Part shown: positions 56,235 to 64,000 of the stretch, in pieces
Layout of the letters: every line of letters begins with the position of its first letter
Numbering within the stretch: position 1 is the first letter of the stretch
NCBI RefSeq assembly: GCF_019320115.1
Contig: NC_089581.1
Coordinates: forward strand, 7,379,707 to 7,443,706
Origin: Miscanthus floridulus
Lineage: Eukaryota; Streptophyta; Magnoliopsida; Poales; Poaceae
Length of the DNA stretch: 64,000 nt
Reading direction: 5' to 3'
The notes under the pieces: generated by a model
Told to the model about the DNA's origin: nothing
What the model saw: only the letters and a program-made list of their open reading frames with translations
Database searches by the model: none
Position numbers and translations under genes: made by a program

Positions 56235-59200
56235 TATAACACCCCAGATGTTTGGCTTCCACATTTGCACTTGCATTTCATGAACATGAGCATCATTCAT
56301 CCATTCATGAGCTTATATTGCATGAAACTTGTTCTCGAAACATTACAACATATTGTTATATTTCATGTGTGTTTGTTTTATGAAATGAATAGTGTGCAAC
56401 ACTCAAGTGCAACATGTGCAACTCACTTTAGTGAAGCATGGTTAGTTAGTACTATGCAACAAAATCATGAAACATGTGAAACATGACTTTGAAATAAAGG
56501 AAACATTTCACTTGTTTTTCTTTGTCTCAATGCATGTGACGCTTGATTTTGGTGTGACCAATGTGTGGTGTGGCTAATTATCCTCTTAAGCAACTTAGTT
56601 ATACTTGGAATGTCATTAGGAACAATATTCATGTTGATCATTTTGCCTAATTAGGTTTTCAAGTCATGGTTTGACCATTATGGACCCCTAGAGCTCCTGA
56701 GTTTAACTGTTTAAAAAGTGTAGCTTAGAGTGTTTGCATGTCTGAGCAACCTAAAGAAAAGTTGTAGAAACTTTTATAAGGAACAAACTTTGTTTAGAAG
56801 CCAAGTCATGAAAATGTGCACAACATGCTCAAAAAGGTCCCACAAGTCAGTTTTGGGGTTGTATTCAACACTTAGAAATTTTCTAAGTGTGAAGACTGGA
56901 TTTCAGTTTCGTGTACTCAACTTTGGCATGATTTTTCTCATGATCCTTTGAGAATTAGGTCTTGGTCCTTTAATAGGAATTGAAGATGATATGAAGGGCT
57001 ACAACTTTCATTTGTATTGTTTTCACTGATTCTTCACGGTTTAGGAGATCAAGCACTGTCAATTCTTGCTGTCAGACCTTGATCTCTTAACTGAATCGGA
57101 GCTACAGTGCAACTGACCGGTTTCAGCGTTTCACCGCCGCATGGCTCCGCGCGTCACTGCTGGCATGACCGGCCCGGCCACGTCAGGCTACCGCACGCCA
57201 ACATAGGCCCCAGCATCCGCCCGTGGTTCCTAGTGCTTCCATTTGCATTCCTGCTTCTCCCTTCGTGTCCGCAGCTGCCGCAGCAGACCACCGACGTCGC
57301 CATTGGCTCCGCCAAGCTTGCGCCTGCTCGCCGTGACACCACAACTAGCAAACTCCTGCCCAAAGCTCCACCATGTCCTCCTCTACCTCCTCCACCTCTT
57401 AGCTGAGCCTATCGAGTCGAGGTGAGAGCACATTTGTCACTTCTGCCGCCACCGCCATGAGCGCGACCTCACCGGAGTTCGTGGCCGCCGTGGTCGGGAT
57501 AGCTAGGGTCCCTCTCATCCTCCTTTTCCTTCCTTGCTAGCTCCATTGTGATCTCGTGAAGCTCATACCGAGCTTGGAAGAGACAATGAGGCTCGCCGTC
57601 GCTAGGACGGCCACCGAAACTTCGCCAAGCCACCGTGCGCCATGGCCGTCCTACCTAGAGTTCGCTAGAGCTTAGGGTTAGTAGGTCAATCGACGCGGGA
57701 GATCATGGCGAGCACGGAGGTACCCTCCTCGTCGCTGGTGAAGCCGCTGTCGGTGAGCTTCACCGCTATCGCGCCGTCGCAGCCGCCTCCCCTGTTTCCT
57801 CTCGCTGACTGGTGGGGTCATCTGACCCGAGGGCCCCGCTTGTCAGTGAATGCTTAGTAGAAGCCAGTTCAAATATTTCTAGTTTTGAATGCTATTTTGT
57901 AAAATTTGTATCTCCAGTTTTGTAGATCCAAATTGGGTGGTTCTAATTTTGTTAGGATCATAGTGAAGTGTAGTATTTAGGAAAAATATAACATGAACAC
58001 TTGTAGTGGAAATTTTGGATGAATTAAATAGGAACTTGAAATGTGTTTTTAAATGCATGCAAACTTGTTTAAATTATATCTGGAGTTTCTGTGCTCCAAA
58101 AATTATGAAATTTTGTTGGTAAGCTATTCTTGCTTAGTAGAAGCTTTGGTAAAAATTTGAGAGTCATTGCATATATGGTTTTTGAGTTATAGATTTTCCT
58201 TTTATCATTGAATGATCCTCGTGTGATTTTTTGTAATTTATCTAGGAATCCAATGACCATGAAATTTTGTGGGGAGTATCCTAGTACCTTAAGGATGCTA
58301 GGAAAAATATAAAATCTGTTGCTTGACACTTTTCACTAAGGTTTTCTAACTATGTTATTTTAAGCCATTATGTCTTATCATTTTTATGTAGGCTGTTGTA
58401 CTTGCTCAAATGATGTGAAAGTTTTATAGTGGTCTACTTGGAGCATGTAGTACCTACTGTAATTTTTGTAGATTAAATGGTATAGTTCTTATATATGTTT
58501 GTTATTTCTCTTAATTAAATAAATAAATTAAGAAAGGCATTAAAAGAAATGAAATGATGGTGAACACCTTACTTTATGGTGTTCTTGTGACATGTGTGAT
58601 GAGTGAGTAAAGTTAGTTTTGTCCAATTATATGTTTGCAACATAAGTTAATAATTATTTTTCTGCATTGTGTCGTTCGGGACAGTTTTGGGGACTTTACA
58701 AAGTTTCCCATGATAATTTGGTTTGCTGAGAATGTGGTGAATACAAAAGTTGTAGATAACTTATGTATCTAGCTCCTGTCAAAATTTGGTGGCATTTGGC
58801 CTAGTAGTTACAGCTGTTCAAAGTTAGATCCAGAGTTGCTTGTTCTCTGTCTTGTTTGGACCTGATCATGTAATTCTATAAATTTGACCTGGTAAAGTTT
58901 GGAACCATGCCTTAAGGTCTAAACATGAATTTTAGGTAATTTCATAAGATTTCCAAATTGTCTTGTTGCATGTCATTTGGAATTGTAGATCTTCAGTTAT
59001 GGTCAGTTTACCGTACTGCTGTATAGTCTCTGTTTTGCTGAAATATGAATGGTTGTGTGCATGCTTTGTTGCAATGTTCTTGTTGATTGTTTAGGTGCTA
59101 GCCTAACTTAAGAACATGCTTAGGTGCAGGTGCTAGGTCCTTAACTGAAGATGAGCAATTATACATTAGATTATATAAACTTAGTAAGTAAAGTGATTTG

Positions 59201-60959
59201 AATAGAACCTAAGTCGAAAAATGCGGACTGCAGTAAGCATGTGCATTCCCTGAGCATCCCTAACTTCGTTCATGTGTATCCATGATATTTATCTTGCGCA
59301 TTCATGCAATAGGTGTGCTAGAGGGAGTGACGCTGCTAGAGTTCGAGGGAGCCAACTAGGAGGAGGAGTCCAAAGTGTAGGAAAGCGACGAAGCAGCCGC
59401 CAAGGAGGAATTGCCCGAGTACCCTGACCACCAACCGTTCTCTTTCCTGAAAGGCAAGCCCCGGAGCATATTAAGTCTCCCATATTTTTACAAATACCTT
59501 GAGTACCTTTTATTCGTTGATGATGTATTAAGTATAGGAATTGGTTGGAACCAATTGTTGCATTATATATCCATCCTTATCTAGATATCGCACTGGAATC
59601 CTATTTAAGTTCAGGAACAGGTTAAATGCTTAGCCATGCTTAGTGTGGTAGAAGTCAGGTGATTTTCTGTCACCTGCGAGCTTTAGGATGAGGTGGATCA
59701 CGGTTGGCTATATTTGCTATCATGGAAAAGAACCATGTTAATAATAAATTAAGACCGGGCGGAGTCTTGTGTAGGTTTGGACATAGTGACTCCGTCTGTG
59801 TCGGTTAAGGACCGATACGCTGTACGTCCTTATGTCATGTTGAACGCAGCCTAACATTTAGCTAGCAGGATAAGTCGTTCCGACCGCGAAGCCTAGTAGC
59901 TCAATTTAGGCCTAGGACGCGAGCAGGGGTCCGCAATCTGGATGGAAGTAAGGATGTGCAGGGAGCCATTGGCGTAAGCCCAAGGGTGGGTTAAGTCACC
60001 GAGCACTCATGACAGAGTGGTTCTCTGATTTTGTGGCACAATTTGGACTCGTGACTCCTGAATTGTACCAACGGTGACTTGTTTGCGACCCTGATGGGGG
60101 AAGCAAGGTTTATGTTAGGAATACCCCTCTAGCTAGATACGAATCGATTCAAATCGTCGTCTCTCCCGGATAGTGAGAACTTGACTGAGCAGCAGCAACA
60201 TAGATTCGATTAATTTAACGATATGGTTAAATGGATGATGATGATAATATTGCCATAATTTATACCTGATATGGTTATTAATGTTTGCATCTTAATCAAA
60301 TGATTGCTTAGTACAAGTGCTAATATAGATGACAGGTTAATGGCTAAAAGTCACTGCTAGTTCAGGTCAAGAGTAGATCATTATTACTTATGCTTTTCCA
60401 CAAAAAGAAAGTGTTAGCCAGATCCACTAAATTAAGCTATGCATGATCCTTGGTGTCATTTGTTTTGGTTTTCGACGGGTAAGTCTAGCTAAGTACATTC
60501 TCTTACTCAGGGTTTATTCCCTCTTGTTGTAGATGACCTTCTATATCAGGGCTTCTATAAGTATTGTCTCCTCCCGGTGGGTGATGAAGACTAGATCATG
60601 GGCATGATCACTGTTTCTCTTATCTGAATGCTTTTGCGGGTTGTGATCAGCAAACCAGTATTTGTATTTGAACTCGGGTGTGTAAGTTAAACTATTTGCT
60701 TCTGTATACTTCACAAGACATGTTTTGTAATAACGATAACTCTGAGGTGTTGTAACCTATTTGCAAACAGTCTGTGAAATGTTGTAACGTACAATATGTT
60801 ATGTTGAATTACTGTGATCTTGGTTGTACGCAAGTTGGTTTGAAATCCTTTGAGGTTTCAGTTGACTACCGGGTTTATATGGGCTCAAGTGTGAGAATTT
60901 AATCGTTTTGATGATTGTTTTTGTACTTGTGCTCTTATAAATTGGTCGGTTCTGTGATA
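56235..60959 (+). repeat. 3' LTR of the Tekay-like element (4725 bp)
   Basis: TATAACACCCCAGATGTTTG...GGTCGGTTCTGTGATA: both terminal dinucleotides have changed (TG to TA, CA to TA). It aligns along its length with 45066-49636 except for a ~150-bp block (about 60082-60235, from TTTGCGACCCTGATGG to TTTAACGATATGG) missing from the 5' LTR. The smooth TATGGTTAAATGG junction here suggests deletion in the 5' copy. Confidence 0.92.
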
Positions 60960-61773
60960 GTAGGCTGGGAAATTAGCAAAGTACTAATGGACTTAGGAAG
61001 CTCCGCTAATATCATTTTTGTCAATGCCTTCGACCAGATGAAGTTCAGCAGAAGTAAGCTACAGCCTTTGGATTCTCCTCTAATTGGTTTTGGAAGCAAA
61101 AGAATTGATGCACTAGGCAAAATATCTCTGCCAGTATCTTTCGGAGGTCAGGAAAATGCAAGAACAGAATACATCACCTTTGACATAGTAGATCTTTACT
61201 ACCCATACAATGCCATCTTCGATAGGGGTTTTGCGAACAAGTTCAACACAGTAATTCAAATGGAATACTTGTGTATGAAAATACCAGCTCTTCATGGCAT
61301 CATTACAGTGCATGGTAGTCAAAAGGAGGCAAGAAACATAGAAAGGGCTATTTACAAGTCACAATGAAACATCAACTCTATGGAGTTAGCCAAAGGCAAT
61401 ACACCGGAGCCTCTGGACATCCCAAAGGGCAAGACAGACCTCAAAGACTAGGAAGAAATAAAATTGGTCCCCTTGCACAATGTCATACCAGATAGAAAAG
61501 TCATCATCGCAAGTAACCTATCAAAGGAAGATGAAGCAGAGCTTATAGAAACCTTGGTTAAAAATAAGGAAGTCTTCGCTTGGTCAGCCTTCGACCTCAA
61601 AGGAGTCAGCAGAGATATCATACAACATTCACTTGACATCAACACGAAAATGAGGCCTAAGAAACAGCGAGAAAGGAAAATTTCAGAGGATAGAATCCTG
61701 GCAGCAAAGGCTGAAGTCCAGAGACTGTTAGATGCAAACGTCATCAGAGAAGTCAAATGCTCATAATAGCTAG
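60960..61773 (+). pseudogene. Oldest gypsy element resumed: protease and start of reverse transcriptase
   Basis: Starting with the duplicated GTAGG, the frame reads VGWEISKVLMDLGSSANIIF (protease; Asp-Leu-Gly-Ser-Ser-Ala where Thr usually follows the Asp, codon 60990-60992), VNAFDQMKFSRSKLQPLDSP, LIGFGSKRIDALGKISLPVS and YYPYNAIFDRGFANKFNTVI. After stops near 61365 and 61450, RT start: ASNLSKEDEAELIETLVKNK, EVFAWSAFDLKGVSRDIIQH and LAAKAEVQRLLDANVIREVK. It ends abruptly at the next LTR (61774). Similar to Tat-lineage grass elements. Confidence 0.85.
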
Positions 61774-62247
61774 TGTGGGGGTATTAACCCCTATACCCTT
61801 ATGGCTAGGCTTGGGCTGGCCCGGACTAGGGGGTCTGGCCCACTAGAAGACGACATGCGGCCCGACCAATCTGCTCGGAGTCTCGCGCAAGAAATCAAGG
61901 CAGACTTGGAGATCAAGCAAGATCCTAGTCGGTTAGAATAGGAATCCTCATCCGGCCACCTATGGCAATTGTAACTGGTTAGGATTAGTTTCTAGATCTG
62001 TAACCCTGTGCCCCAGACTATATAAGGCGGGCAGGGGACCCCTCTCAAAAAACATCTCTCTCATTGACATACAACAATACAATCAGACGCAGGACGTAGG
62101 TATTACGCCTTCACGATGGCCGAACCTAGATAAAACCTCGTGTTTGTCTTGCGTCACCATCTCGTTTGTAGCTTGCACACCTGTCTACTGATAATCTACT
62201 ACCTTGGGCATACCCCTAGGTAGACTGCCGACCATATTTTGTCGATA
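61774..62247 (+). mobile_element. 5' LTR of a third gypsy element (474 bp)
   Basis: TGTGGGGGTATTAACCCCTA...ACCATATTTTGTCGATA. The start contains a short inverted repeat (GGGGTATTAACCCC). TATA box ACTATATAAGGCGGG near 62016, then a C-rich start region. The final dinucleotide is TA rather than CA. It interrupts the RT of the oldest element; its 3' partner lies beyond the window. Confidence 0.85.
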
Positions 62248-62248
62248 G

Positions 62249-62267
62249 TGGCACGCCAAGTAGGGGG
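62249..62267 (+). other. Primer-binding site of the third element
   Basis: TGGCACGCCAAGTAGGGGG immediately after the LTR resembles the TGGCGCGCCAGGTAGGGG site typical of RIRE2-like grass gypsy elements, with two substitutions. Confidence 0.7.
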
Positions 62268-62294
62268 TGTGCGTACTGCTCCCTAGAAGAACAA

Positions 62295-64000
62295 GATGGT
62301 CATGATCCCTGGTTCCATGGCTACGCTGGACAGCCTCACGTTCACCATCAGCTAGATCACCTAGACCACTGGCTCTAACAACTTCATCGCCATAACCACG
62401 GAGGAGGCGCGGATCCAATCTATGTCGACCACTGCTTCACCGGCATCGGCTATGACTCCGACCACGTTGGACCTGGCTCCAGCCACACCAGCATCGTCTT
62501 CAGCCACGGCGACAACCCATTGCTTGCTTCCTCGCTACAAAGGGCGGCAGATCGACAACACTGACTTGCTCGACTCCATCGATCGGGTCGGCACCAAGCT
62601 TGCGAAAACCCTAGCTCTAGTAGATTTGATTCAAAATCAACCTACCAAGCAGGTAACCACTACCCATAATAGATCTACTCAACCAGCTCGAGTCAGTCAT
62701 CCTGCACGACTTGGTATGGATCTCGTGGTCACGTCTACTCCTAAAGGGTGCTCCATTCATCGCCGATCAGCCCCGGTAATGGGTCTCCGGCTCTTTGAGT
62801 GTGAAGCCTTGATGGAGAATTACCAGGCTTAGCCCTATGGCCTGCGCAACTTCGTCAACATGGTCCAGATTGAGGAGTATCAAGAAGGATCAGTCCACAT
62901 AGTTCAAGAGGGCGGCTCAAGCTCCCCGTCTGGCATCGCATCTAATGGCTCTATCCACACTGAGCTCCAGCATCATGACAATGAAGGAGTTGAATACGAT
63001 CTGGATATCCCAGACCATGCCCCGGGGTTCCCATGATTCCCATCCTTCCCACCAAGGCGAGGAGACTTGATCAATGTTGTCAGTAATGACGAACCATCGG
63101 CAGTTGGCGAAACAGAACAAGAAAGGCTAGCACACAAAGCATGTAATATTGACCGGTTTAATTGTAGACAAGCCAAAGCCGAGGTAGAAGAGGAGGCACG
63201 ATGCATAAGGTTCCAGCCACGTGATCTCAACAATGCCTTTGATAGGGTAGGGGAAAAGCAGGTCTTTAGGACTCCAAGCGCCAACATAGTTGTTGCTATG
63301 GTGACAATGCAACGACTACCCAATACACCGGAAATCAAGGCAATTCATGATGATGTACAAGCCTACCTGATGGCTGCTATAGCCTAGACCGCAGAGATTG
63401 CAAACCAAGCCTAGGCTCTGTCCATCTCAGTCGAATCAAGCCACAGTTGCCAGTACTCAAGTCGCCCACAGTCACCCAACCAATGTGGCTCATGCAACAA
63501 CGACCCATCAGACATCCGTCAAGGCAGAAATAGTGGTCATGATGGTGGTCGGGATGACAACCGCCACAACAACCAGGACGATAATCGATGAGACAACCGT
63601 GATAATCGCCATGATAACCATGGCCGTAGGGTCAACCAGCATGGCAATCGGGATTGCCATGATGGCAATAACGATCTCCGCCATTCCCTCGGAGAATGCG
63701 ATCTACGCGATCGCATTAACCAAAGAGCCAATGATCGTGCATCCCACAAAAGCTATCGCCGTATGGAATATGATACTACCCATGGCCCTTCGGGTTTGAA
63801 GCAGTTTACTCCTCACCTTCGCTAAGTCATATGGCCCAAAAACTTCAAGCTCAAAAAACTCCAGAAGTACGATGACAAGGAGAACCCCGAGTTATGGGTC
63901 ATGCTCTACGAAACCACATGTAGATAAGCCATGGCTAACGAGCACATCATGTCTAATTACTTCCCAGTCACTGTCGGCCATGTAGGCCACCAATGGCTAG
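62295..64000 (+). pseudogene. Gag of the third gypsy element (RIRE2-like), runs off the window
   Basis: The likely start ATG is 62295 (MVMIPGSMATLDSLTFTI), with TAG stops soon after. The clearest open part, 62422-62832, contains HCLLPRYKGRQIDNTDLLDS and GLRLFECEALMENYQ. After stops at about 62830, 63036 and 63386 come RCIRFQPRDLNNAFDRVGEK and MQRLPNTPEIKAIHDDVQAY, an Arg/Asp/Asn/His-rich linker (63500-63770), and the beginning of the retrotransposon gag domain: LKQFTPHLR, VIWPKNFKLKKLQKYDDKEN, PELWVMLYETTCR, MANEHIMSNYFPVTVGHVGH. Several TAG stops make it non-functional as written. The rest lies to the right of the window. Confidence 0.85.

Larger units (their letters stand above)
45066..60959 (+). 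mobile_element. Full-length Del/Tekay-like chromovirus (15.9 kb) nested in the protease of an older gypsy
   Basis: LTR-bounded element with order LTR, primer-binding site, extra ORF, gag, protease, RT, RNase H, integrase with chromodomain-like tail, polypurine tract, LTR. Target duplication GTAGG at 45061-45065 and 60960-60964. Removing it and one copy of the duplication restores a continuous protease frame in the host element. All its genes carry stops and some frameshifts. Lineage is assigned from the very long LTRs, the tRNA-Met-type primer site and the chromodomain. Confidence 0.93.

Overview
The window is plant nuclear DNA, almost certainly from a grass (Poaceae), probably a panicoid. 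The signs are spliced genes with GT-AG introns, an Au-type SINE, Tourist-like (TTA target duplication) and Stowaway-like (TA target duplication) MITEs, grass-specific families (GRF zinc finger, DUF1668, the 'putative gypsy-type transposon' gag domain) and heavily nested LTR retrotransposons. No rRNA, tRNA gene, CRISPR array or prokaryotic feature was seen.

1-11.5 kb is the genic part. The last 18 exons of VPS35 (retromer cargo-binding subunit) run on the + strand to 5527. They carry three separate one-base indels relative to the conserved frame. Facing it on the minus strand is a complete five-exon FAD synthetase (RibF-type, plastid) gene, 11357 to 6821. Its reading frame is unbroken across all four splice junctions (389 codons plus stop). 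Its introns hold two SINEs with perfect 15- and 18-bp target duplications, a Stowaway-like MITE and a TIR element.

11.5-31 kb is repeat and pseudogene territory. It holds a T-rich tract and minisatellite, a broken GRF zinc-finger gene, two related 473-474 bp LTR-like units each followed by a broken gag (14.4 and 19.2 kb), a degenerate copia element between them, and a 1.5-kb TIR element enclosing a GC-rich segment. It also holds a frameshifted DUF1668 pseudogene, an auxin-response-factor (ARF) fragment joined to a minisatellite, two long dinucleotide repeats, and several MITEs and tandem duplications.

31-42.8 kb holds a 2-kb imperfect inverted repeat (two ~1-kb arms in head-to-head opposition), a 5'-truncated RTE-type LINE, a lone CABIN1-like exon, and an unidentified minus-strand gene whose first four exons have matching phases. 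One intron of that gene carries a young, internally deleted chromovirus with target duplication ATGGT and near-identical LTRs.

42.8-64 kb is a nest of three Ty3/gypsy elements. The oldest (gag at 43.1-44.5 kb) is split inside its protease by a 15.9-kb Del/Tekay-like element (45066-60959, target duplication GTAGG, LTRs of about 4.6-4.7 kb). The host frame resumes at 60960 and is cut off again at 61774 by the 5' LTR of a third element, whose gag runs off the right edge. The middle element has an extra coiled-coil ORF before gag, and many of its stop codons fit cytosine deamination of Gln, Arg or Trp codons, as expected for a methylated, silenced copy.
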